From the NCBI RefSeq assembly GCF_945859705.1, contig NC_079134.1, positions 63,776,437 through 63,840,436 on the forward strand: a DNA stretch of 64,000 bases, in the 5' to 3' direction. The notes below the pieces were generated by a model. The model did not search any database. It saw nothing but the letters and a program-made list of their open reading frames with translations, and had not been told where the DNA came from. The first letter of the stretch is position 1. Each line of letters opens with the position of its first letter. Of the stretch, positions 34,316 to 45,820 are shown one piece after another. Origin of the DNA: Episyrphus balteatus. Its lineage: Eukaryota; Arthropoda; Insecta; Diptera; Syrphidae. Made by a program: the position numbers and the translations under genes.

Positions 34316-35684
34316 AATATATCGGCAAAATACTCAAAAATATAATCTCGGAAGAATTAAACATAAAAAACTCTTTTCAACTTAAAGACAAAATGAAAGA
34401 GATATCATTAGAAGAAGATGAAATACTAGTTTCTTTTGACGTTGTGTCACTTTTTACCAACATACCTACGTACACAGCCATTAAAATCATAATGCAAAAA
34501 TGGGAAATTCTGAAAGAACACACCAAAATACCAAAAAAAGATTTTTTAAAAATACTACAGTTTTGTTTAACAGACAATAATTATTTCAGATACGAAAATA
34601 CGTTTTATAATCAGACATTTGGTATGCCTATGGGCAACCCACTTTCTCCAACCATCGCAGATATCGTACTGGACCATTTATTAAACGATTCAATAGACAA
34701 ATTACTAAAATGCAATACAAAAATAAAGTTCATAGCTAAGTACGTAGATGATATAATTGCAGTCGTCAAAAACTCAGAAACGAACATCATACTCAAAACA
34801 CTGAATGAGTACCACACCAAGTTAAATTTCACGCTTGAAATGGAAAATGAAAATATGATTCCATTCCTAGATGTGAAACTAATCCGTCAAAACAACGAAT
34901 AATTTTTGATTGGTACACCAAACCCATGTCATCGGGTAGAATAATAAATTATATGTCTACACAACCAATGAAATATAAAGTTAACACAGCAAAAAATCTT
35001 ATAGATAAAGTCATCGACATCAACGATACGAATTTTCATAATGAAAACATAAAAATAATAAGAGAAATTCTGGAAATGAACAACTTTCCAAACAAAATTA
35101 TAACCGATCTCATCGACAACAAACTACATCAAAAACAAAATAAAAACAATAAAAACAATATCACAAAAAGTAAACCTGGCAACCCTAAATACTTCTCCCT
35201 CACATTCATCCCACTCCTTACTGATAACCTCTCCCTCAACCAAACAATAGAAATTGATCGAGAGAAAACAATATTCGCACACAAACCTAACTCCACATTA
35301 CACACAATATTCACTAATACCAAACCACCCATCAAAATATCCGAGCAACATGACGTCGTGTATGAAATACCATGCAAAGGAAATTCTAATGAAACTTGTC
35401 AACAAATATATATTGGAACAACAAAACGCGCATTGGGAGTGAGATTGTCAGAACATGAAGCTGACATAAGGAAAAAGAAGACAGCTACAGCAATCTCACA
35501 ACATATGCTAGATCATCAACACAATGCAGATTTTGAAAACGTCAAAATATTAGATAGAGAGAGAAGAATGAACACAAGGTTCACCCTAGAAAGTCTTCGT
35601 ATCCAACAAAAAATGAGTGTAACGATGAACCACAAAGAGGACATTGATGACATAAGCGCTGTCTACAGTGTTGCCATATCATAA
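34316..35684 (+). pseudogene. Penelope-like RT/GIY-YIG, second copy, frameshifted
   Basis: Inverted partner of the minus-strand copy. It starts inside the RT (IGKILKNI), retains YVDD, then breaks after VKLIRQNN, where one base present in the other copy is missing (about 34897). Coding continues from 34926 to 35684 through a complete GIY-YIG region. Same 3' untranslated sequence as the minus copy. Confidence 0.85.
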
Positions 35685-35938
35685 CCAAATCTTAATTTAT
35701 ATTCTTTAAGTTTGCATTTGCCATTAAGAAGTGTTTTATTTTCTGTAAAGTTTTAAAAGTTTATTTTTAATTTTATTTTATATAAATTGTTCTTCAATGT
35801 AATTTATTAACAACAAAAGTAAGTGCAATAGTAATCAAATTGTTTAAATTATTTAAATGTACAAATTATTATTAGTTTTTCATTCATCAAACATTTCATT
35901 GTTAATTGTTTCTTTAAGAACTATTAAATCCAAACCCC

Positions 35939-35967
35939 CTGATGAAGCCGGAAAAAACCGGAGAAAC
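35939..35967 (+). ncRNA. Hammerhead-ribozyme-like core, plus-strand Penelope copy
   Basis: CTGATGA at 35939-35945, stem GCCGG...CCGG, GAAAC at 35963-35967. Same motif as in the inverted copy; it lies in the element's 3' untranslated region. Confidence 0.4.
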
Positions 35968-36598
35968 GTTGGGAAAAAGAATGAATTAGTTTTTTAATTG
36001 ATTGCATTTTTTCATATCGATCATCAAGCCCAATTAAAAATTATGAAATGACTTTATTTAAACGAATTTTTAAAAGCGGAAAGAACAAGTTTGAATATTG
36101 GATGGAACAAGTGTACAGTGTACGATAAGATAAGTGTGCAAAAGATGTTTCAAGTGTTGGGGATTTAATCACAATGCAAAAGATTGTACACATAAAATAA
36201 CATGCCCAAAATGTAATGGTGAGCATAGATTCGAGGACTGCCATAGTGAAAAAAGTGAATGTGTGAATTGCTTAGTAACTATTCAAAAATTAAATCTTGA
36301 TATTGATCCGTGCCATGATGCCAGGGATATAAATTGTCCAGTGTATTTGAAAAGAGTTGAAAGAGAGAGGGAGAAAGTTGCATATTAGCAACCAAAGTTT
36401 TTTCAATGCATGCAGTTAAATATCCAAGGCCTCATCAACAACTTTAGTGAGCTACAAAATAATATACTAGAAAATAAATTTGATATGGTAGTGCTAACAG
36501 AAACTCATATTGGAACAAAAGTGAATAATAAAGAAATAACTTTAAATGCATACCATATAATCAGATGTGAAACGACATCACCACACACAGGTGGGCCT

Positions 36599-39031
36599 AT
36601 GTGAAGCTAGCTCCCCAAATGCTAATTTTTTTTCAAACCTGTCTGGTTCGATTGCTCAAGGTTAGTTTTAAAATTATAACGGAATTATTTTTTTTCACCT
36701 CAAAAACCACAAAAAATAACTTTTTTCTATTCACTGTAAAAATTGTTGGTTTTGCACTGTGGTTCGATTGCCCAACGTTAGCCCAGGATAGCCCAACTTT
36801 TTTTTCTTGATTGCACTATTTTTTCAAAAGATACAACAAAAAACTTTTTTCCATATCAGAAACCGAAAAAAATTTAATTTTTTTTTCCTGTGAAAAAATC
36901 GTTAGCTTAAAAAAGTGGTTTGTTTGCCCAAGGTTAGCTCAGGATAGCCCAACTTTTATTTTTGCTATACTACGCTTAGTTTAAAAATTATAGAAGAATT
37001 AGTTTTTATTCACCACACCAAAAAAAAAAAAGTACGTTTACACCTCAGTGACCCTTCTTTAATTTATAATTAAGAACAATTAAATCAACTGGTGTTTGCA
37101 TTGCGCCTCAAATGTTTTTAATTTGAATTAACATTTTTACTTGATTGAATGTAGTCCATTTAACATTCCTGTTAAGAAGCTTAAGTTGACATTTAACATT
37201 TAAAACCACAACCTAAAAATAATTTTTCAAGTCTCAAAATCAATTATTTCTTTATTTGCCATATGAGTACCTAGAAAAGCTACATGCATAGTAAAATATA
37301 TCCAAACGTATTTCAAAAGTAACAACAAATATGAAATGGTGTGAAGTGATTTCTTTTTCAGAACACGAAAAAACACTTTTTTCAAAGTACCAACTTCTTA
37401 AAAATCAAAATTTGTTTTTTCAGTGTAAAATGCATCCTTTTTTCATTTTTTCTCAATTAACCATTCTAATTCCAACTAATTACATCACTTTTTTTCGTTA
37501 GCCCACCCTTAGTTTAAAAGTTATAACAAAAAACTTTTTTTAAAGTACCTACCAACTTCTTAAAAATCAAAATTTGTTTTTTTCAGTGTAAAATTAATCC
37601 TTTTTTCATTTTTTCTGAACTAACCATTCTAATTCCAACAAATAACCTCACTTTTTTTCGTTAGGCCACCCTTAGTTTTAAAGTTATAACAAAAAACTTT
37701 TTTCAAAGTGTCAACTTCTTAAAAATCAAAATTTGTTTTTTTCAGTATAAAATTAATCCTTTTTTCATTTTTAATCAATTAACCATTCTAATTCCAACAA
37801 ATAACATCACCTTTTTTCGTTAGCCCACCCTTAGTTTAAAAGTTATAACAAAAAACTTTTTTCAAAGTACCTACCAACTTCTTAACCCTTTCGGACCCAG
37901 CGTTACTCTCATGTAACATATTTTTAAAAATTCGTAAAAAATATTCCATTAAATATTTTTTTAGGTTTCGATGGCTCAATTGAAAGATAATGATGCCTAG
38001 TTACTGGATTATTAAAAAAATTTAGTCAAATATCATACCTTTAATTTCTTTTTATCGAAAAAATAATTGAATTTCACATTTTTTCTTTTTTTTTTTGCAA
38101 AAAAAAATTTTTTTATATATGGTCATAATTTTGAAAAAAAGATATAAAAAAAGTTAATCCAGAAAGTGTTTTGCTTTTTGGCTTAGAAGAAGTAGCATAT
38201 ATTATTGTTCCATAAAAAATTATTTTCTCAGTTGTCCGACTTTTTTTGGTGGTCATAGGCAGTGCATGTTACTTACATGCAACATGAGAGTAAAACATTA
38301 GTTTTGCTATTTATTATTTTGGAAAATAACTTTTTGCTATTCATATTTCTTAGTTGTGATGTTTTTGATACGATAATACTGAAAAAGCATTTTTTTATAT
38401 TGATTTTCATAGCTTGGGTTCGAAAGGGTTAAAAATCAAAATTTGTTTTTTCCAGTGTAAAATGTATCCTTTTTCATTTTTTGAAGCACAAAATTTTTAT
38501 TGTGTTTTTATGTTTTTAATTTTTCTTTATTGTCAAAAATGTTCCAAAGATAATACCTGCTCATTAAAAGATCAAAAAAACTGCCTTTTCGATCTTATTT
38601 GACAGTTTTGACACATTTTTCGAAAATTTGTTTTTTTTTGAAAATCTTGACTTCATTTAGAAAAGTGAAAAAAGTTGTATGGCGGTCGAGAAAACGCGAG
38701 ATATGTTAATAGCTAATCTTAATGACAAAACTCCACAATACATTAATTAATTAATTTCAGACCGGAAAAATGTGGAAAAATTAATTGAAAAACAAAGATA
38801 TTTTTTTTTGCACTTCCTAGCCTTCTTACAGAATTAATTTTTTTTTAAATAGTTGCAATGGTAATTAATAAATAAAAATTATAATACTTTACCTCCAAAT
38901 GTAGATTAACAATAAAAAAAAACAATTACAACAATAAAACTACCACAGCGTTTTTAATCTTCAACCAAACTCAAGCGAAAAATAGAATACTTTGTATTAT
39001 CTCCATCCAACTGTTGACAAGAACCAACTTT
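36599..39031. repeat. Unit 3 arm and leader
   Basis: Almost identical to unit 2 (28827-31272), including the MITE at the same base and the ~115-bp deletion before the LINE part. A small deletion in the leader near 38784 removes about 11 bp relative to unit 2. Confidence 0.72.
37886..38428. mobile_element. piggyBac-like MITE, copy 2
   Basis: 543 bp, matching copy 1 by eye and at the same position in the unit, with TTAA at 37882-37885 and 38429-38432. This is a duplicated insertion, not an independent one. Confidence 0.8.
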
Positions 39032-41297
39032 CAAGCTAAACTTTTTTTTTCTATTTTGTCCAGTCAGATTGGCGAATTACCACACTGTGCTCCGGTGCGA
39101 ACTCGCTGTTGGTTTCTATATGAAAATAATATTCTTAAGCACAAGAATGTTATGTTTATTTGTGATGATTGCAAAGAATATTTAAGAGTGATAATATCAA
39201 AAATGGATGATGTACTAAAAGCCGTAAATGAAAACAAAAAAGCATTAAATGAAATAGAAGATGTGTTAAAAGTGGTGAAAGACAATAGAGAGGCATTAAA
39301 AAAACAAGAAGAAGAAATAAAAGGACTAATGAGTTGTATGAAATTAATAAGAGGAAAAGAGTCAAATAGTGAAACAAAAAAAGTAAACGAACCGAAATCA
39401 TATGCGGATATAATTGCAAATTAATCCAGCTGATCTGGCTATACAAATAAGTGGTATTTCTAAAAGTAAAGATGGAACAGTGTTTATTAGATGTGAAGAT
39501 GAAGAATCTACAAGAAAAATGGAAAGTGAAGTTAAAGAAAAATTAGGTGAACATTATAAAGTAAATGTGCCGTCTTTGCAAGATCCAAAAATTGTTATTA
39601 TAGGGGTACCTAGATAAAAATATTTATGAAAATAATCTTATCGAAATTATAGACAAAACAAAATAGAATTGATGGAAATTTAAAAATTATCAAAACTTAT
39701 AATAATTATACAGTTCCAAATAAGTATAACGCTATAGTGGAAATTGAAATGACTTTATGTATATTGGTTTTTGATCATATATATTTAACTTTTGATAATT
39801 TATAATTGGGCTTGATGATCGATATGAAAAAATGCAATCAATTAAAAAACTAATTCATTCTTTTTCCCAACGTTTCTCCGGTTTTTTCCGGCTTCATCAG
39901 GGGGCTTGGATTTATTAGTTCTTAAAGAAACAATTAACAATGAAATGTTTGATGAATGAAAAACTAATAATAATTTGTACATTTAAATAATTTAAACAAT
40001 TTGATTACTATTGCACTTAGCTTCCACTAATGTTCCCTGTTATGGATTATCAAAATATATCGGCAAAATACTCAAAAATATAATCTCGGAAGAATTAAAC
40101 ATAAAAAACTCTTTTCAACTTAAAGACAAAATGAAAGAGATATCATTAGAAGAAGATGAAATACTAGTTTCTTTTGACGTAGTGTCACTTTTTACCAACA
40201 TACCTACGTACACAGCCATTAAAATCATAATGCAAAAATGGGAAATTCTGAAAGAACACACCAAAATACCAAAAAAAGATTTTTTAAAAATACTACAGTT
40301 TTGTTTAACAGACAATAATTATTTCAGATACGAAAATACGTTTTATAATCAGACATTTGGTATGCCTATGGGCAACCCACTTTCTCCAACCATCGCAGAT
40401 ATCGTACTGGACCATTTATTAAACGATTCAATAGACAAATTACTAAAATGCAATACAAAAATAAAGTTCATAGCTAAGTACGTAGATGATATAATTGCAG
40501 TCGTCAAAAACTCAGAAACGAACATCATACTCAAAACACTGAATGAGTACCACACCAAGTTAAATTTCACGCTTGAAATGGAAAATGAAAATATGATTCC
40601 ATTCCTAGATGTGAAACTAATCCGTCAAAACAACGAATAATTTTTGATTGGTACACCAAACCCATGTCATCGGGTAGAATAATAAATTATATGTCTACAC
40701 AACCAATGAAATATAAAGTTAACACAGCAAAAAATCTTATAGATAAAGTCATCGACATCAACGATACGAATTTTCATAATGAAAACATAAAAATAATAAG
40801 AGAAATTCTGGAAATGAACAACTTTCCAAACAAAATTATAACCGATCTCATCGACAACAAACTACATCAAAAACAAAATAAAAACAATAAAAACAATATC
40901 ACAAAAAGTAAACCTGGCAACCCTAAATACTTCTCCCTCACATTCATCCCACTCCTTACTGATAACCTCTCCCTCAACCAAACAATAGAAATTGATCGAG
41001 AGAAAACAATATTCGCACACAAACCTAACTCCACATTACACACAATATTCACTAATACCAAACCACCCATCAAAATATCCGAGCAACATGACGTCGTGTA
41101 TGAAATACCATGCAAAGGAAATTCTAATGAAAAACAGATCTAGGATTTTTGGCGGCTTTTTGAGACACGTGTTTAACACAGCAATTTTATTGTGAAAAAC
41201 TAAATAAAAATCATTTAAAACCAAACAAAAACCCCTCAAAAAACTTAAATAATCAAATATTTAAAACAAAAGCAATCTAAATTGCCTGCTATCTTAA

Positions 41298-42899
41298 TTG
41301 ATTTATTTGTTCAAAAAATGCCACACGGCACAAGCCGGAGAGATGAACAAAACCTCTTCTAACATTAGAAAACGAAAACAGCCCAAAATCACCATCAACA
41401 AATCCATCGAGATGGAAGTGGCGCAGCAACTCGTTGTACTCAGCCGCCCGCCAAAGCAACCTTCGCAACAAAACGATGGAAATCCTGGTACCTCCAACAA
41501 TGGCGCCACAACCCGAGCCCTTCAAATCGAAATCGATGACGACCTCCTGACAAAGGAATGGAAGATGCCGGATAAAAGGCACAAGGCAGCAACACCATCA
41601 CCCCGCCAAGACATGGACACTGGCGCTCCATCACAAAACCAATTCGCCCCCCTGCTGGACATAACAATCCACACGCTAAAAAAGAACTCGCACAACCACA
41701 ACATCACGAGACAATTATCACAATCAGCAGTCAGCAACGTGGAGGAAGATGTCCCAGGACAAAATAATAACACCGATGGAAGCACCAAAGACGGTACCAA
41801 CAATACTCCAATCAACACCTTAGGAAAGGAAAGCATCCCTAGCGATATACCACATACAAGTAAGTACTGTCCGCCAATTATAATGAAAAATGTAGACACT
41901 AGAAAATTATTATTTGATTTCCGAGAAAAGTCGGTAAACTTCGCGTATAGGATAGTGAATCGCGGGAACAGCAGTAGGCTGTACGTCGATAACGCAAAAG
42001 TCCATAGGGAGCTTATGGATCTAATGAGAAAGACAGAGAGTGCCCAAGCACACTCCTTCACTTTGAAGGAAGACAGAACCACCAACGTGGTCCTAAGGGG
42101 CCTCACCTCAGATTATTTGGAATCCGAGATCTTGGACGAGCTCAAAATGAGAGTCCCTTTCGCGGAAAAGGTTTCTATATTTGAAACACTTCGGTCTAGG
42201 CAAAAGAAAATAAACTATAATCTCTTTTTGGTCCGGTTAACACCAGGCACCAGCATGGGGGAACTCCTCAAAATCAAATATTTGTTTAATACCAGGGTTC
42301 ACTGGGAGAAGCCAAAGGGAAACACGGGCGCCCTACAGTGCAGGCGCTGCCAACAGTTCGGCCATCTCGCAAAGAATTGTGCAAACCAATACAGGTGCGT
42401 AAAATGCACCAATAACCACCAGCCCGGCGCCTGCACTGTGGAGAACAAGGGGGAGAGCAAGGCCACTTGCGTCAACTGCGGCTCAGACCACCCAGCTAAC
42501 TTTAGAGGATGCGAGTCCTACAAAAAATATGACTCCAGAAGAAAACGCCTTCTGCAAGAAGCAAGTGCTAAAAAAGCTGACGCAAGAGGCCTCTCCCTCG
42601 CGATCTCCAGGGGTGCCCCTGTGGCACCGGGTATTTCTTATGCCAGCCATTTCAAAGCAACCCAAAATAACACCCCCCGAGTGGAACCCACGTTCCCGAA
42701 CTACTCCAATAAAAAAACAGGACAATCCACTATTGATCAATTCATGTCACTGTCAAATGACCTTTTTGGCATTGGCATGAACACACTTATTTCGAATATT
42801 GAAAAGTTCATGTCTAACCTAAACAATTTCAGCTCCCTCGCGGAAAAAAGAATAGCGTACCTCGACCTGGTCAACCAACTCCTTTTCTGCTCCAAATGA
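41298..42899 (+). CDS. Jockey-type ORF1 (gag-like RNA-binding protein)
   Basis: 533 residues from 41298; the second Met (41343) is an alternative start that would drop 15 residues. The N-terminal ~190 residues are polar and low complexity. Residues ~192-265 (PPIIMKNVDTRKLLFDFR and on) fit the PRE_C2HC-type gag region of jockey and telomeric elements. Three zinc knuckles follow: C348/C351/H356/C361, C367/C370/H374/C379 and C391/C394/H398/C405. Such proteins bind the element's RNA and form the RNP. The stop TGA at 42897 overlaps the ORF2 start as ATGA. Confidence 0.9.
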   Translation: MIYLFKKCHTAQAGEMNKTSSNIRKRKQPKITINKSIEMEVAQQLVVLSRPPKQPSQQNDGNPGTSNNGATTRALQIEIDDDLLTKEWKMPDKRHKAATPSPRQDMDTGAPSQNQFAPLLDITIHTLKKNSHNHNITRQLSQSAVSNVEEDVPGQNNNTDGSTKDGTNNTPINTLGKESIPSDIPHTSKYCPPIIMKNVDTRKLLFDFREKSVNFAYRIVNRGNSSRLYVDNAKVHRELMDLMRKTESAQAHSFTLKEDRTTNVVLRGLTSDYLESEILDELKMRVPFAEKVSIFETLRSRQKKINYNLFLVRLTPGTSMGELLKIKYLFNTRVHWEKPKGNTGALQCRRCQQFGHLAKNCANQYRCVKCTNNHQPGACTVENKGESKATCVNCGSDHPANFRGCESYKKYDSRRKRLLQEASAKKADARGLSLAISRGAPVAPGISYASHFKATQNNTPRVEPTFPNYSNKKTGQSTIDQFMSLSNDLFGIGMNTLISNIEKFMSNLNNFSSLAEKRIAYLDLVNQLLFCSK

Positions 42900-45820
42900 T
42901 GTGGTTAAAAATTCTACAATTCAACATTACGTCCTTAGTTTCACAAGCGCGGAGAATAGAACTTCAAAAAATTCTCCAAGCTAGCAATTGTTCTTTTGCG
43001 TTTATTCAAGAAACTCATTTCTCGAATAGACACAGAATACAAATACAAAACTATCACACTTTAAGAAATGACAACCACCAGGGGGTAGCCCTGCTCATCA
43101 AAAATAACATTGAATACGAGCTGGTGGACTATCACTCAACAAATTTTCCTTCGCTTTTCGTCACCATCAAACTGAAAATTGATAATTCACCCAAAACACT
43201 TCTACTAGGGTCGGTATACTTCCCCTCGAACACCCCCCCTGCACAATTTACCTCAGAACTCAACGCTATTGAAGCCCTCTCCAACAGATTTGATGGTTCA
43301 ATTATAGGTGGTGACCTCAATGCTAGGAGTACCAATTGGGGGGACCACACCCATAACCTAAACGGTAAGACGCTTGAATCATGGTTACAAAACTTCAATC
43401 CATCCCTAGCCAACTTCACATCGGATACACCCACCTTTCCCAGAGGACCATCTTTTTTGGACCACTTTCTCATATCCAGTCATCTAATTAACCACTTCAA
43501 TAAAAACTTCTCATTGAAAACCCTTCCCACCTTTACAGAGCACTGCCCCCTACTTCTGTGCATAAGTATTGGAGAAGCAAACATCTGCCTGCGTGAGGAG
43601 CACTCACTCAGATCATTTAAAAATACCAACTGGCAGTCCTTCAGAAACCAATTAGATAGCAACCTCCTTCAACTTTTTCCCCCAGCGACCTCCTGCCTAC
43701 CCAATACCGACATTGATAAATACATATCACATTTTAATCAAACACTCATTACCACCCTAGAAAGAAACTCCACAAGCTCTTCCATCTCATTCAACAAGTA
43801 CAAGAACTTACCCCCTGAAATCGAAAACCTCTATAAAGTCAAACACCAGTGGCAAAGGCGTTTAAAAAATATATTCCACAGATCCCTTAACAGAATCAGT
43901 CCAGCATATAGAGAGTTATCATCCCAGATCGCCTTATTAAACAACATTATTAAGCAAAAAGTAAACATCTGGTTAAACAAGGAACTAAGTGACAGACTTT
44001 CCAAAATTAAGCCTGGCCCATGGGCCTTTAAAGAGGCGTTCGGGATCTTGGGCAAAAAGAAAAAATTTCATTGCAATAAAGTGGTCGTTAATAATGAGAC
44101 CTTCACCAGCGAAGCAAAAATCGTTGAATCTTTCGAAAAACACTTTACAGACGTGTACAAAGAAAGAGTGCCGCTATTCAACATAAACACCACGCAAAGA
44201 GCCCAAGAGTCCGCTAACTCAGTGGCTCTAAACACACCGGAACACATTTTCCTATTCAATTCCGAAAACTCTGCACTGAACCCTATTGCACCCCATATTT
44301 TTACTGACCCTGATTCTGTGAAGAACCTGCTTAAGCTTCTAAGACCAAAAAAATCGTCCGGGCCGGACAACATTTCTAATTACTTTCTGAAAAAAATTTC
44401 AAATCAAGCGGTTAACTTCCTAACAATTCTATACAATAATTGCATTAACAATGCCTACTTCCCCAGCCTCTGGAAAACAGCTAGGATCCTGCCTATAGTT
44501 AAAAAACAAAACAATTTTGACATTAACAATTATAGACCGATTTCCCTACTTTCCAACACCGGGAAAATACTCGAAAGAATAATCCTGAACAAAATGAATT
44601 GCCCGCTAGACAACCCCATAGACCCGATACCCGACTTCCAATTCGGGTTCCGCAGAGGACACTCCACCCTCCATGCGCTAACCAAATTTCAAAACGATAT
44701 CATCTTAAATCTGAGAGAAAAAAGATGCACAGTCGCCTGCTCTCTCGATGTTGAAAAAGCCTTCGATAGCGTATGGAGGGTGGGGCTTATCTCTAAACTC
44801 GTATCAATTAATCTTCCTAGTTACATCTACAATATTCTGCACAGCTTTCTATCTAATAGAACTTTCTTCGTACAAATTCAAGGGACAAAGTCGAACCCCC
44901 GAAGCTGCGACAGTGGCGTCCCGCAAGGGTCAATATTGGGCCCACACCTATACAACATCTTTGTGCACGACTTCCCCCATACATGGTCAGAAAATAATTT
45001 GGTCTCAACCGGTCTCCTTTACGCCGACGACACCATCGCGTACTCCAACCACGAATATCCACTAGTAGCTCTACACCACCTCGAAAAACACATCGGGGTC
45101 ATAAACGACTATTACAACACCTGGGGTATCAAGCTGAATGTCCCAAAATCAGAACTGATTTGCATCAGAAACGCGAGTGGTAAAGGTCCAATTGGAGTAG
45201 TAAGGGAAAGCAAACATCTCACACTAAACGTCAACGGTTGCCCAATCCAAGTTCAAAACAAGTTGAAATATTTAGGAATCAACTTCAACAATCTATTTAA
45301 ATTTAATTATCATGCTAAACTCACCATTGAAAAGACCAGAAAAGTCTCTAACATGCTGATGCCCTTTTTCAGGCACAGAGCCTTAAACAAAAAATCCAAA
45401 CTACTGTTTTATAAAACATTAGTTAGACCAGTAATGACATACGGGTTTCCAATATGGTTTACCATCTCTCCCTCGGTAGCCCAAAATATGGAAATCCTTG
45501 AAAGAAAACTTCTTAGGCTCTGTGCTGGTAAAAACTTTGAGACCCGGACCAAAAGATTCTCAAATAACTTTATTTACAGCGACACAAATACTGTCCCGCT
45601 GATGAGATACGTCTCGCTTCTCATGAAAAAAACAATTTCAAACTTTGAACAATCCGAAAACGACTTAATAATACATTCCTTAGCATCCCAGACTGGGTCC
45701 TCTTGGGACGGCGTTGGTTATCTGTCACCACTCGGAATACTCTCAGTGGATCTTGACGCTCCAGTGTTAGAACCTTTAGAGTTCTATAACAGGGCCATCC
45801 CAAATCAAAATCGCGGATAA
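42896..45820 (+). CDS. Jockey-type ORF2 (endonuclease/reverse transcriptase)
   Basis: 974 residues, ATG at 42896. Apurinic-type endonuclease at 1-225: N10, E39, GGDLNARS at 138-145 with D140 and N142, and H217 near its end. RT at about 480-760: SGPDNISNYFLKK, NNYRPISLLS, FGFRRGHST, motif A LDVEKAFD (D618), GVPQGSILGP, catalytic YADD at 709-712. A C-terminal region without clear RNase H follows, as usual in jockey. All catalytic residues are present and no stop occurs, so this copy may be active. Translation probably depends on termination-reinitiation at the ATGA overlap. Confidence 0.93.
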   Translation: MMWLKILQFNITSLVSQARRIELQKILQASNCSFAFIQETHFSNRHRIQIQNYHTLRNDNHQGVALLIKNNIEYELVDYHSTNFPSLFVTIKLKIDNSPKTLLLGSVYFPSNTPPAQFTSELNAIEALSNRFDGSIIGGDLNARSTNWGDHTHNLNGKTLESWLQNFNPSLANFTSDTPTFPRGPSFLDHFLISSHLINHFNKNFSLKTLPTFTEHCPLLLCISIGEANICLREEHSLRSFKNTNWQSFRNQLDSNLLQLFPPATSCLPNTDIDKYISHFNQTLITTLERNSTSSSISFNKYKNLPPEIENLYKVKHQWQRRLKNIFHRSLNRISPAYRELSSQIALLNNIIKQKVNIWLNKELSDRLSKIKPGPWAFKEAFGILGKKKKFHCNKVVVNNETFTSEAKIVESFEKHFTDVYKERVPLFNINTTQRAQESANSVALNTPEHIFLFNSENSALNPIAPHIFTDPDSVKNLLKLLRPKKSSGPDNISNYFLKKISNQAVNFLTILYNNCINNAYFPSLWKTARILPIVKKQNNFDINNYRPISLLSNTGKILERIILNKMNCPLDNPIDPIPDFQFGFRRGHSTLHALTKFQNDIILNLREKRCTVACSLDVEKAFDSVWRVGLISKLVSINLPSYIYNILHSFLSNRTFFVQIQGTKSNPRSCDSGVPQGSILGPHLYNIFVHDFPHTWSENNLVSTGLLYADDTIAYSNHEYPLVALHHLEKHIGVINDYYNTWGIKLNVPKSELICIRNASGKGPIGVVRESKHLTLNVNGCPIQVQNKLKYLGINFNNLFKFNYHAKLTIEKTRKVSNMLMPFFRHRALNKKSKLLFYKTLVRPVMTYGFPIWFTISPSVAQNMEILERKLLRLCAGKNFETRTKRFSNNFIYSDTNTVPLMRYVSLLMKKTISNFEQSENDLIIHSLASQTGSSWDGVGYLSPLGILSVDLDAPVLEPLEFYNRAIPNQNRG

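Larger units (their letters stand above)
31999..36043. mobile_element. Penelope-like element, head-to-head dimeric insertion (unit 2)
   Basis: A 4,045-bp insertion flanked by the 13-bp duplication TGAAATGACTTTA (31986-31998 and 36044-36056). It consists of a minus-strand copy (to about 34315) and a plus-strand copy (from about 34316), so both ends carry the same 3' sequence. Both copies are 5'-truncated at the junction. Penelope-like elements often insert as partial inverted or tandem dimers with variable-length duplications. Confidence 0.82.
31273..36598 (+). pseudogene. Unit 2 LINE fragment, interrupted by Penelope-like insertion
   Basis: ORF1 part at 31273-31998, then the CCHC region and endonuclease start at 36057-36598 (knuckles within frame 36134-36388; MQLNIQG frame 36410-36604). 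A ~90-bp deletion after ATAATTGCAA (about 31661), shared with unit 3, shifts the frame. Same terminus HTGGP as the other units. Confidence 0.75.

Noticed and set aside
41140..41180. Confident core promoter for the jockey element
   Set aside because: AGACACGTG lies at about the right distance from the 5' end for a downstream promoter element, but one short motif is not enough for a separate feature; noted within the element entry.
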